A stretch of 16,038 nt of DNA from Planctomycetota bacterium (lineage in GTDB: Bacteria > Planctomycetota > Phycisphaerae > Phycisphaerales > SM1A02). Shown here one piece after another: positions 1 to 7,235 of the stretch. The translations under genes and the position numbers were made by a program. Where the stretch lies: positions 1 to 16,038 of the forward strand of contig JADFGE010000024.1 of the NCBI GenBank assembly GCA_022567855.1. Direction: 5' to 3'. Position 1 is the first letter of the stretch. Each line of letters opens with the position of its first letter. The notes below the pieces were generated by a model. That model did no database searches and was not told the origin of the DNA. It saw only the letters and a list, made by a program, of their open reading frames with translations.

Positions 1-76
1 CCCAAATGGCGATCAACCCCACAAGTGGCAACTGCGGCTTCACATGCTCCTCTAAGAATTGGATGAGCGGTTTCAC
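1..76 (-). CDS. 5' end of a putative membrane protein gene (cut by window edge)
   Basis: A minus-strand reading frame opens with GTG at 74-76, immediately after the TAA of the upstream gene (77-79), and runs off the window at base 1. The 25 visible residues start VKPLIQFLEEHVKPQ and pass into a hydrophobic run (PLVGLIAIW), as expected for a signal anchor or first membrane helix. A purine-rich stretch (GGGAAAGG) about 8 nt upstream could be the ribosome binding site. A second GTG twelve codons in follows GAGGAG and is an alternative start. The tight spacing suggests co-transcription with the SGNH-like gene. Too little is visible to name a family. Confidence 0.4.
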   Translation of the reverse strand, partial: MKPLIQFLEEHVKPQLPLVGLIAIW

Positions 77-859
77 TTAGATTGCCTTTCCCTGATTCGA
101 CTTGCCCGCAACAACCGGCTCTTCTTTGTCCACCAAGTAATCCAATCCTTCATCTTTAACGACTTTGGCAATCTCCTCCTGTAAAGAGAGCAAAATCCGC
201 TGCTGAATCACAATCAAATGCGGTGTGATCTTCATCAACTGATCAAGCACCATTCTCAATGAATCGAGGTGCTCTGGGTGCGCGTAGCGCTTCGGATCAA
301 ACAATCCCTCTTCTTCGTAGATTCGCACGAACCGCTCCCACTGCTTGCCACTGATCGGCTCGGTGTCGTCGTAGCGGTACATGTTCGACCGGCCAAGTTC
401 GCGGGGGCCGTAACAAAATGCACTCACCGGCAGCGGCCCATGCCAGGACAGTTTGTCTTGAGCAACGAACAGCGCGGTTCGGGCGAGCTTCCCAAGCTGT
501 CGCGAGAGGCGGTGATACGGCCACAGGGTGTTTGCTACGATCTGTTCGTGCGCTTCCGATCGGAGGGCGGGTTGCTCTTTAGCAACAAGTGCACGCCCGT
601 TTGTGAGGTCAAGAAAATCCGTATAGCCCGCGGCGTTGAGCCGGATGTCGCGGGCAATGAGCATCCGGGCATTCAAGCCTACGACGATACACTTCGGGCG
701 AATACTCGCTTGCTGGATCAAGTGGTTCATCGCTTCAAAGACATAAATGCCGCCGCCGGTTGTCCCGCCGTTGAGAAATCGAAGATCAGGAACGACTTCG
801 TGCATCACGTCTTCGTCGAAGGCTTCGCGAACGGTCGACGGTCCGACCAACAAGCACAC
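77..859 (-). CDS. SGNH/GDSL-hydrolase-like protein, 5'-truncated next to an IS element
   Basis: The 260-residue product resembles SGNH-fold proteins found near polysaccharide O-acetylation genes (AlgJ/AlgX/DUF1574-like). It has a block-I-like GPSTVREAFD (residues 6-15, candidate nucleophile Ser8) and a block-III-like VVGLNARM near residue 60. Such proteins usually begin with a membrane helix ahead of block I, and none is present here. The only available start is GTG at 857-859. The same frame stays open about 16 more codons upstream with protein-like sequence (KLGQAQLAIEDV), up to the IS630 boundary at 900, with no usable start. Only GAGG two bases before the GTG resembles an SD site, which is too close. 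I infer that the 5' end was lost and that this may be a pseudogene. Family assignment rests on short motifs and is moderate. Confidence 0.5.
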   Translation of the reverse strand: MCLLVGPSTVREAFDEDVMHEVVPDLRFLNGGTTGGGIYVFEAMNHLIQQASIRPKCIVVGLNARMLIARDIRLNAAGYTDFLDLTNGRALVAKEQPALRSEAHEQIVANTLWPYHRLSRQLGKLARTALFVAQDKLSWHGPLPVSAFCYGPRELGRSNMYRYDDTEPISGKQWERFVRIYEEEGLFDPKRYAHPEHLDSLRMVLDQLMKITPHLIVIQQRILLSLQEEIAKVVKDEGLDYLVDKEEPVVAGKSNQGKAI

Positions 860-900
860 ATCCTCAATGGCGAGCTGAGCTTGCCCGAGCTTGGCTGCTA

Positions 901-924
901 CTGATTCCTGTAAAAGTTACGTCC
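901..924 (+). repeat. IS630 left terminal inverted repeat
   Basis: It begins CTGATTCCTGTA and matches the reverse complement of 2007-2030 at 19 of 24 positions. The preceding TA (899-900) is the presumed target duplication. Confidence 0.88.
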
Positions 925-936
925 TATCGGCCCTTC

Positions 937-1999
937 ATGCCGATGTCTCTTGGCATGAGACCACACGGCACACCCCAATATCTCCAACAACGTCGGGTGC
1001 GGGCCATCGCCATGATTCAAGCCGGGCACGGCACCACGGACGTGGCGCGCCGACTGAAGGTCGACCCACGCAGCGTCAGGCGGTGGAAGGCGGACTATCG
1101 ACGCCGCGGCGCGTCCGGCCTTGGCGCGCGTCCGGCATCCGGCCGACCGCCGAAGCTGAGCCACAAAGAGCGCCGGACGCTTGGCAAGCTTCTTCTCAAG
1201 GGCGCCAAGGCGAACGGCTATCGCACCGAGCTGTGGACATGCCCGCGCATCGCGAAGCTGATCAAACGCAAGTTCAGCGTCGGCTACCACGTCGATCATC
1301 TGCCTCGGTTGTTGCGTGGCCTGGGCTTCTCCTGCCAGAAGCCGGCCCGACGCGCCAAGGAGCGTGATGACGAGGCCATCAAGAGATGGGTTGCGGTCGA
1401 CTGGCCGCGCATAAAAAAAAGGCGTCGCGTCTCGGGGCCCACATCGTCTTCATCGACGAAACGGGGCTGATGCTGCTGCCGATCGTGCAACGGAGCTGGG
1501 CGCCGATCGGCCAGACGCCTGTTCTTCATCATCCGCAGCGGCATCATCGGAAGATATCCGCGATCGGCCCCGGCGCGCCGGGGTCGATCTCGCCGCGGCG
1601 TCGGCGGCTGAACTTGTACCTGCACATGTACGTGGCGGGCGACATCACCGAAGGCGAGGTGATCGTCTTCGGCGCGTGATCTGCTCAAGCATCTGCGTGG
1701 GCCGGTGATCGTCATCTGGGACCGGATCAACCAGCACCGCAGCGCGGCGGTCCCGGCGCGCCGGGATTGCCTCACATCCGCGATTGCAGGCGGAGCACCT
1801 GCCGGCGTACGCACCGGAGCTCAACCCCGTGGAAGGGGTGTGGTGTGAATGGAAGGCGCATCGCCTGGCCAATCACCAAGCGGAGGATCTGGATGGGTTG
1901 TGGCAGTTGGCGATCGTAGAGGCGATCGACATGCGACGCTCGCAAGAACTTCTGCGTGGATGCGTTGGCGGTACAGGTTTGCCGATCCGCCTTCACTGA
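937..1999 (+). pseudogene. IS630-family DDE transposase, broken by three frame changes
   Basis: All parts of an IS630 transposase are present, but in different frames. The first part (937 to about 1420) has an N-terminal helix-turn-helix region (TTDVARRLKVDPRSVRRWK) and the linker. After a run of eight A (1413-1420) the frame steps back by one and continues with FIDETGLM, the first catalytic Asp. It stops at TGA 1677-1679. The next stretch, in the first frame again, has VIWDRINQH, the second Asp. A third change near 1760-1775 leads into LPAYAPELNPVEGVW, the catalytic Glu block, and the protein ends at 1999. The A-run could in principle support programmed -1 frameshifting, since the zero frame reads A-AAA-AAA, but the two later breaks have no such motif. 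The copy is therefore probably inactive, unless these are sequencing indels. The start could be ATG 937, 943 or 952. Confidence 0.85.
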
Positions 2000-2006
2000 A
2001 GCGTGC

Positions 2007-2030
2007 GGACATTTATTATACAGGAATCAG
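2007..2030 (-). repeat. IS630 right terminal inverted repeat
   Basis: Read on the minus strand it begins CTGATTCCTGTA, like the left end. The TA at 2031-2032 forms the other half of the target duplication. Confidence 0.88.
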
Positions 2031-2053
2031 TAAATGGTCGAGATGTCTTGTTC

Positions 2054-3214
2054 CTACGATCGTTCGACGAGGCGGTCGATGAGGTAGCTCGACTTCTCGA
2101 GCGCCTCGTCGGTGAACGAACCGAGGAAGGTGCGCACTTGATCGAAGGTGGCCTCGACGGCTGCGTTGTCCTTTTCCTGGATGTCCTTTTTGTGAGCGGC
2201 GGCCGCTTCGAGGAACGCATCCGTAATCTCGTTCGTCAACGGATTCGACGTTTGGATAGAAGCATAGAGCTGCGGCGACTGGGCGAAGTGCCGGGCGGTC
2301 ATCAATAGCTCCATGAGGTATACCGGCGAGGTGAATTGGAGCGTTTCTTCCAACGGCACGCCGAACTGAGCCATCGTCTTGCCGATCACTTCCGTGGAGA
2401 AGTGGGTGAGGACCTGCACGACGGCCATGGCTCGATCGTGCTCTTGGGGCGTCGTTTCCTTGATGCTCAAACCTCGGGCCGTGAACATACTGCGCAGCCA
2501 ATCGAGCCATTGATCGCCGCGACCGGGGGTCAGGACGATGCGCTGACCTTGAAGCGAATGGACGGACGGTCCGAACAGCGGGTGCGTGCCGACGACGCTC
2601 GATTTGCTGTGCTGAAGCATCGCCTGCACGGGGTCAGTCTTGATTGAGGTGACATCAAGGAGCAACGCGTCTTCGCGCACGTGCGGGCCGAGTTCGGTGA
2701 TGACCTGTACCGTCACGTCGATGGGCACGCTGATCAATACGACGTCGGCGACGGAGGCGGCCTCGCGCGGCGTCAAGTCGGTTTGCACGTCCGCGATCAT
2801 TACGGCATGGCCGAGGTCAGCGAACATCTGGGCGAGGCAGCCGCCCATCGCCCCGGCCCCGCCGATGATGGCGACCGTGCGCGGTTCGAGATCAAGCGGG
2901 ACTTCCGCTCGCAGCGCCGCTTGTCGATCGCGACTGGCCCACAGCATGAGGCGGAACAAACTCTCGACGACGTCGGGGCGCAGGCCCAGCGGCGCGGATC
3001 GGTCACGTCGATCGGCGATTATTTCGCGCTCGCGCTGGTGGTCGCGGATGGCCACGCCGTGCGCTCGCTTGTAGGCGGCGATCTCGCCCACCAATCCGTT
3101 GCGCCGGGACAAAAGCTGGAGCAGCTCGTGATCGACGGCATCGATCAGGGCGCGCAGCACGGGCAACGGTCGGCCCAAGGCGGACTCGTCAGCGTTCGGT
3201 TGAGGCGTCGTCAT
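2054..3214 (-). CDS. tyrA: Bifunctional chorismate mutase / prephenate dehydrogenase (T-protein)
   Basis: The product has 386 residues from ATG 3212-3214, close to E. coli TyrA (373). An AroQ-type chorismate mutase domain spans about residues 18-100 (PVLRALIDAVDHELLQLLSRR, then GEIAAYKRAHG with the active-site Lys49, and IRDHQREREI). A prephenate dehydrogenase domain follows, with the nucleotide-binding GGAGAMGG (118-125) and THPLFGPS (His211, equivalent to the catalytic His of TyrA). Together they convert chorismate to prephenate and then to 4-hydroxyphenylpyruvate for tyrosine synthesis in the cytoplasm. The frame stays open upstream to a TTG at 3292, but the extra 26 residues look unlike the family, so I prefer the ATG. 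The SD is weak. The gene is divergent from gdhA, and its stop lies 21 bp from the IS flank, so the IS did not enter the coding sequence. Confidence 0.93.
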   Translation of the reverse strand: MTTPQPNADESALGRPLPVLRALIDAVDHELLQLLSRRNGLVGEIAAYKRAHGVAIRDHQREREIIADRRDRSAPLGLRPDVVESLFRLMLWASRDRQAALRAEVPLDLEPRTVAIIGGAGAMGGCLAQMFADLGHAVMIADVQTDLTPREAASVADVVLISVPIDVTVQVITELGPHVREDALLLDVTSIKTDPVQAMLQHSKSSVVGTHPLFGPSVHSLQGQRIVLTPGRGDQWLDWLRSMFTARGLSIKETTPQEHDRAMAVVQVLTHFSTEVIGKTMAQFGVPLEETLQFTSPVYLMELLMTARHFAQSPQLYASIQTSNPLTNEITDAFLEAAAAHKKDIQEKDNAAVEATFDQVRTFLGSFTDEALEKSSYLIDRLVERS

Positions 3215-3451
3215 GCGTCTGCTCGGTCGTTGGGATTCGCGGTCGCTAGGCGTTATCACCTTACACGGGGCCGCCGGTTCCCGGGTCGCCAAAGCGAGGG
3301 CTGAATTGGAGGGTCGGCGGTGGCCGAGTCCCCTCGTATCGATTTACGGTCCAATCCCGGTGTTTTGGTCGGGTAGATCGTCAGCACGGCCGATACGATC
3401 GAGGCCCGATCGGCTGAGGACCGGACGCTTTCGTCAACCAATCGGCCCGGC

Positions 3452-3457
3452 TAGACT
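3452..3457 (+). promoter_or_regulatory. Candidate -10 box of gdhA
   Basis: TAGACT differs from TATAAT at two positions and lies 7 nt before the gdhA ATG. There is no convincing -35 at the right distance. If it is used, transcription would start at or next to the start codon. This is a weak call. Confidence 0.3.
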
Positions 3458-3464
3458 CTTCGCC

Positions 3465-4871
3465 ATGAACAAGATTCCCAGCCCAGCGGCCCCACTGATG
3501 CGCAGCAAAGTATCAACCTTCGTTGATGATTTTATGGCTCAGGTGGAGCAACGCAATCCGGACGAGCCGGAGTTTCTCCAGGCCGTACGGGAGGTGGTCA
3601 GCTCGCTGGTGGTGGTGCTGCAAAAGCACCCGGAGTACCGCAAGGCGAACATTCTGGACCGGATGGTGGAGCCGGAGCGGGTGATCCAGTTTCGCGTGCC
3701 GTGGATGAACGATGCGGACGAAGTTCAGGTCAACCGCGGGCTTCGGGTGGAGTTCTCAAGCGCCATTGGGCCGTACAAGGGCGGACTGCGGTTTCATCCC
3801 AGCGTGAACCTGAGCATCCTGAAGTTTCTGGGATTCGAGCAGGTATTCAAGAACAGTCTGACCACGCTTCCCATCGGCGGCGGCAAGGGCGGAGCGGATT
3901 TCGACCCCAAGGGCAAGAGCGACAACGAGGTCATGCGGTTCTGCCAGAGCTTTATGAGCGAGCTGTATCGCCACATCGGCCCGAACACCGACGTGCCGGC
4001 GGGCGACATCGGCGTGGGGGGGAGGGAGATTGGCTACCTCTTCGGACAATACAAGCGACTGACAAATGAATTCACGGGGGCGATCACGGGCAAGGCGTTC
4101 AAGTGGGGCGGCAGTCACATCCGACCCGAGGCGACGGGCTACGGCATGGTGTACTTCGCGGCCGCGATGCTGGAGACCCAGGGGCAATCACTGGAGGGCA
4201 AGACGTGCCTTGTCTCGGGCGCGGGCAACGTTGCCCAGTACGCGGTGGAGAAGATCAGCGAGCTTGGCGGGAAGGTGGTGACACTCTCGGATACCAGCGG
4301 CCTTATCCACGATCCGGACGGCATCTCCACGGAGAAGCTGCAATGGGTGATGAGCCTGAAGAACAAGCGGCGAGGCCGGATCGAAGAATATGTCGAGGCC
4401 TTTCCGACCGCACACTTCACGGGGGCCGATCCGACGCTTCAGAGCAACCCGCTGTGGGCGATCGCGGCGGATTGCGCGTTCCCCTGCGCGACTCAAAACG
4501 AGTTGAACGCGAAGGATGCGGAGCACCTCGTGGCGAACGGCGTGAAGGTTGTCTGCGAGGGCGCGAACATGCCCACGACCCCCGAGGCAGTTGATCACCT
4601 TCTGGACGCGAAAATCCTGTACGGACCCGGCAAGGCCGCCAACGCGGGAGGCGTCGCCGTCTCCGCTTTGGAGATGGCGCAAAACAGCATGCGGCTCACT
4701 TGGTCGCGCGAGGAAGTTGACCAACGCCTCCAGGAGATCATGCGCTCGATTCACGACACCTGCGCCGAGGCGGCCGAGACCTACGGCACGCCGGGCAACT
4801 ATGTCAACGGGGCGAATATCGCCGGCTTCTGCAAAGTCGCCGATGCGATGATCGACCAGGGGCTGGTCTAG
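3465..4871 (+). CDS. gdhA: NADP-type glutamate dehydrogenase
   Basis: The 468-residue product matches the hexameric NADP-linked glutamate dehydrogenases (E. coli GdhA has 447). These interconvert 2-oxoglutarate plus ammonium and glutamate, usually in the assimilating direction (EC 1.4.1.4). Visible motifs are GPYKGGLRFHPSVN (102-115), LPIGGGKGGADFDPKG (135-150, with catalytic Lys141), PAGDIGVGGREIG (178-190, with catalytic Asp181), and the dinucleotide-binding SGAGNVAQ (251-258). I chose ATG 3465 because homology begins shortly after it. The frame remains open upstream to 3213, but that stretch is unlike the family and overlaps the tyrA start. No Shine-Dalgarno is visible before ATG 3465. A TAGACT at 3452-3457 could be a -10 box, which would make the transcript nearly leaderless. 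No tight partner gene follows. Confidence 0.95.
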   Translation: MNKIPSPAAPLMRSKVSTFVDDFMAQVEQRNPDEPEFLQAVREVVSSLVVVLQKHPEYRKANILDRMVEPERVIQFRVPWMNDADEVQVNRGLRVEFSSAIGPYKGGLRFHPSVNLSILKFLGFEQVFKNSLTTLPIGGGKGGADFDPKGKSDNEVMRFCQSFMSELYRHIGPNTDVPAGDIGVGGREIGYLFGQYKRLTNEFTGAITGKAFKWGGSHIRPEATGYGMVYFAAAMLETQGQSLEGKTCLVSGAGNVAQYAVEKISELGGKVVTLSDTSGLIHDPDGISTEKLQWVMSLKNKRRGRIEEYVEAFPTAHFTGADPTLQSNPLWAIAADCAFPCATQNELNAKDAEHLVANGVKVVCEGANMPTTPEAVDHLLDAKILYGPGKAANAGGVAVSALEMAQNSMRLTWSREEVDQRLQEIMRSIHDTCAEAAETYGTPGNYVNGANIAGFCKVADAMIDQGLV

Positions 4872-5130
4872 CGGTCCTTGGATTCGACGTTCGGCATTCC
4901 GAACGGGCGTCGACCGAGTCCCGGGCAGCACGCTGAGGTGTTCGAGCCGCCGGCGGGCCTCGTCCCCCGGGACTCATCCACGAAAGTCGATGATATGTGG
5001 CAACTCGGCAATCGCCTCGCACGGATCGTTCCTTGGAAAGGGCCTAGGTCGAGACTTGTACCGGGGCACTCTCTGCGGTTGGCTCGTCGAGGAACCAGCC
5101 GGGCCGGGTTTTCGTTAGCGCCAAAAAAGC

Positions 5131-5284
5131 CCACGCCTCGCCAGCCATGGCGAGGCGCGGAGCAAAAGAGAGAGAGCTTGTCGGGGACCGAGGCGGTCCC
5201 GCAAAGTCCACGCCTCGCCAGCCATGGCGAGGCGCGGAGCAAAAGAGAGAGAGCTTGTCGGAGAGCGGTATGGCTCCCCAAACT
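5131..5284. repeat. Two tandem copies of a 77-bp hairpin-bearing repeat
   Basis: Unit 1 is 5131-5207 and unit 2 is 5208-5284. The first 54 bases are identical in both and the last 23 match at 13 positions. The conserved part contains a perfect stem-loop, CGCCTCGCCA / GCCA loop / TGGCGAGGCG (5134-5157 and 5211-5234), followed by an AG-rich tract (GCAAAAGAGAGAGAG). The variable tail of unit 1 holds a second perfect hairpin, GGGACCG-AGG-CGGTCCC (5184-5200). It resembles a REP-like or small non-autonomous element, but I cannot assign a known family. Confidence 0.85.
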
Positions 5285-5314
5285 CCGCCCCGCGCTGCGA
5301 TGCGCGGTCCGGAG
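5283..5314. repeat. Hairpin downstream of the receiver-like gene
   Basis: CTCCG and CCGCGC on one side pair with GCGCGG and CGGAG on the other. The arms are separated by a symmetric 2x2 internal loop and closed by a 6-nt loop. It lies 29 bp beyond the stop of the minus-strand gene at 5343. On that strand only three T follow, so it is at best a weak terminator. Confidence 0.5.
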
Positions 5315-5342
5315 AACTCTTTGAGGCCTTGCTCGCGTGGCC

Positions 5343-5951
5343 TCAGCCCCCCTGATCCCGCCCCGAGGCGCTCCTTTGGCGCCACCTCAATATCCTGCGC
5401 GCGGAGCGCCTAGTCCCGCTCAAACGTCCTGGTCGCAGCCAGTGGTCTTGGAGCCGTACCCCGGATATCTCGCTGTGGGCTAGGCCATACATCCACGCCA
5501 GATCGTGTCGTTGGTCATCGGCCCCATGCCCAGGCGGGTTTGCCCGACGCAGCTTCGCTCTCCTTGCTCCACACATCTCGGCGAGCAGATGAATCACGTT
5601 TGCCGCCTGCGAAAGGTTCTCGACGTAGACATCGCACCCGAGTTGGGCCGCTTGTGTCGTGACCCCAGCACCATCCAGCACTCCCACAAGTCGTAGCGGT
5701 GTCAGGAAGCCGTTGCGGTCCGCCCGCAATTTCTGAATAGCCCGGCCGAAGCGGGAAATCGTCGGTTCGGTCAAGGCAATGCACACGACCACCAGCTGAT
5801 TCGCACCGAGCACAAGGCTGCGGCGAATCTGCACGGTGGGATCGGCCACCACCGCTCGTTGGACACCATATTGGATCAGCGTGGCTTTCATCAGTTGGGC
5901 AGCATACGGCTCGTCGAGGATCAAGACCAAGGGTGGCCGCGCGGTAATCAT
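5343..5951 (-). CDS. Degenerate receiver-domain (response-regulator-like) protein
   Basis: From ATG 5949-5951 the product has 202 residues. The first 120 fit the CheY fold: an opening strand with an acidic pair (LVLILDEP), then AAQLMKATLIQYG, a third strand QLVVVCIALTEP, and a last strand LGCDVYVENLS. The position of the phosphorylated Asp is Cys (VVVCIAL), and the conserved Lys of the last strand appears to be Glu. It therefore probably cannot be phosphorylated in the usual way and may act as a protein-binding pseudo-receiver. The C-terminal 80 residues are Arg-rich and match nothing I know. The frame stays open to 6194, giving 283 residues, but that extension does not look like protein. The gene lies 303 bp (or 60 bp with the long start) downstream of the sigma-54 activator on the same strand, so it may be its partner. 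Confidence 0.6.
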   Translation of the reverse strand: MITARPPLVLILDEPYAAQLMKATLIQYGVQRAVVADPTVQIRRSLVLGANQLVVVCIALTEPTISRFGRAIQKLRADRNGFLTPLRLVGVLDGAGVTTQAAQLGCDVYVENLSQAANVIHLLAEMCGARRAKLRRANPPGHGADDQRHDLAWMYGLAHSEISGVRLQDHWLRPGRLSGTRRSARRILRWRQRSASGRDQGG

Positions 5952-6254
5952 TCTCGTCGTCAAAGAACAAATTGCGCGCCAGGCGCAGCGCTGTGTTGCC
6001 AGCGTAAACGCGCCTCGCACCGCCTCTACTCGGCCAGTGCGCTCAATCGAGAAGTTGCTTTCGTCGCAGAAAGGCGAAAGTGTCGCCGGTAGCGAGCACA
6101 ACAATCGGCCAACAATCGGCGTACGGTTGGACAGGTCGCATCGACGCGACGGGCGTCGCAGAGATGCGGCGCGGAACGGCGCGCGGCGGAACAAAGGACG
6201 CTTTGAATTTTTCGTTTCGTAAAAAAGAATTGAGGAAGCGTTGGCGATCGCCCG
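5952..6254. other. 303-bp spacer between activator and receiver-like gene
   Basis: No secure gene is visible. On the minus strand the receiver frame stays open across most of it, but the residues look random. It holds an AT-rich imperfect inverted repeat (6199-6240, ends CGCTT/AAGCG) and the palindrome GGCGATCGCC (6243-6252) just after the activator stop codon. Neither has the form of a standard terminator. Confidence 0.5.
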
Positions 6255-7235
6255 TTATCGGAGCTTCAGCCAGCGGTAGATCGTGCTACGGTGGACGCCG
6301 AAGACCGCAGCCGCTCGGCTCACGGAGTCGCCGGAATCCGCCAGCACGCGGCGCACCGCTTCTCCCTTGACCTGCTGCAACAGGCGGCGAGGCGAAGTGG
6401 CCGAGGTTGGTTCAGCGATCTGGCCGAACTCCAGAAGCCGCCGTGCAGACACGAGCGTGCGCGGACAGAGAACGTGCAGGCGCTCCACGATGCTGCGGAG
6501 CTGCCGTATATTCCCCGGCCAGCGGTAGGCCTTCAACAGGTTCAACGCCTCACGATCGAACTGAAGCTCCGGCTGCTGGTAGAGCTTTGCGAACTCGGCG
6601 TTGAAGCGATTGAGAAGGATCGGCAGTTCAGTGAGGCGTTTGCGCAGCGGTTTGACGTGCAACTGCACGACATCGAGCCGATACAGCAGATCCTCACGGA
6701 ACGCTGAGGCCGCAACCGCCTCGCCGAGATCGCGGTTGGTCGCGGCGATGATCCGGACGTTGACGAAGATCGGCCGCGAGCGCCCCACGGGCTGGACCTC
6801 GCCATGCTGTAAGAGTCGCAGCAGTCGGATCTGCGCCGAGGCCGTCAGCTCACTGATCTCGTCGAGGAAAAGGGTTCCGCCTTCGGCGGCGCGCACCATT
6901 CCGAGATGATCGGCGGTGGCCCCACTGAATGCCCCGCGAACGTGCCCAAACAGTTGGCTGTCGATCAGACTCTCCGGTACGGCTCCACAGTTCAGCGGAA
7001 TGAACGGCTTGGCCTTGCGCGGACCGCTGGCATGCAGCCAATTCGCCAAGTGTTCCTTGCCCACGCCGGTTTCGCCGGCGATCAGGATCGGGCAGTTCGA
7101 CCGCGCAGCCCGCCCGGCCAGTTCGATCCACTGCCGATCGCTCAGGCCGTGTCCGCCCAGATCATCGATAGCGCCAAGTCCGAAGGTCTCGTTCCGTTCA
7201 AGAAGTTTCGATCCGCCCGTCATTCGGGGACACAC
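6255..7235 (-). CDS. PspF-like sigma-54-dependent transcriptional activator (AAA+ and Fis-type HTH)
   Basis: The 326-residue product consists almost only of the sigma-54 activator ATPase and a DNA-binding domain. Walker A is GETGVGKE (54-61). The sigma-54 contact loop reads GAFSGA (101-106) in place of the usual GAFTGA. Walker B is GGTLFLDE (119-126), the sensor region is RIIAATNRDL (161-170), and the arginine-finger region is FREDLLYRLDV (179-189). A Fis-type helix-turn-helix ends the protein (VSRAAAVFGVHRSTIYRWL). Such proteins use ATP to open promoters held by sigma-54 RNA polymerase. There is no N-terminal sensor or receiver domain, the layout of PspF (about 325 residues), whose activity is controlled by a separate protein. 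The start may be GTG 7235 or ATG 7223. Neither has a clear SD, though an AG-rich tract precedes both. The receiver-like gene lies downstream on the same strand. No matching -24/-12 promoter was found by eye. Confidence 0.92.
   Translation of the reverse strand: MCPRMTGGSKLLERNETFGLGAIDDLGGHGLSDRQWIELAGRAARSNCPILIAGETGVGKEHLANWLHASGPRKAKPFIPLNCGAVPESLIDSQLFGHVRGAFSGATADHLGMVRAAEGGTLFLDEISELTASAQIRLLRLLQHGEVQPVGRSRPIFVNVRIIAATNRDLGEAVAASAFREDLLYRLDVVQLHVKPLRKRLTELPILLNRFNAEFAKLYQQPELQFDREALNLLKAYRWPGNIRQLRSIVERLHVLCPRTLVSARRLLEFGQIAEPTSATSPRRLLQQVKGEAVRRVLADSGDSVSRAAAVFGVHRSTIYRWLKLR

Larger units (their letters stand above)
901..2030 (+). mobile_element. IS630-family insertion sequence, about 1.13 kb
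   Basis: The element is bounded by imperfect 24-bp terminal inverted repeats (901-924 and 2007-2030, 19 of 24 positions matching, the outer 12 identical). It is flanked on both sides by TA (899-900 and 2031-2032), the target duplication typical of IS630/Tc1-mariner elements. Its length is typical of the family. It carries one transposase gene on the plus strand, now broken. It lies 21 bp beyond the tyrA stop codon and abuts the truncated SGNH-like gene. Both flanking genes run on the minus strand, opposite to the transposase. Confidence 0.9.
4872..5342. other. 471-bp non-coding region rich in inverted repeats
   Basis: This region lies between the convergent gdhA and the receiver-like gene. 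I see no convincing gene. It holds several palindromes. A stem CGACG/CGTCG with inner TTCGG/CCGAA lies at 4885-4912. A perfect 10-bp inverted repeat GAGTCCCGGG/CCCGGGACTC lies at 4916-4925 and 4966-4975. A 77-bp tandem duplication covers 5131-5284, and a further hairpin covers 5283-5314. The first hairpin follows the gdhA stop by 13 bp but has no T tract, so it is not a standard intrinsic terminator. Confidence 0.7.

Noticed and set aside
3213..3464. In-frame upstream extension of gdhA from ATG 3213
   Set aside because: The 84 extra residues are unlike any glutamate dehydrogenase, have no SD, and would overlap the tyrA start.
5515..5970. 151-residue minus-strand frame overlapping the receiver-like gene
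   Set aside because: Its residues show no fold pattern, while the overlapping frame shows a full receiver pattern of strands and helices.
6199..6252. Terminator after the sigma-54 activator
   Set aside because: The AT-rich inverted repeat is imperfect and the GGCGATCGCC palindrome has no loop or following T tract on the minus strand.
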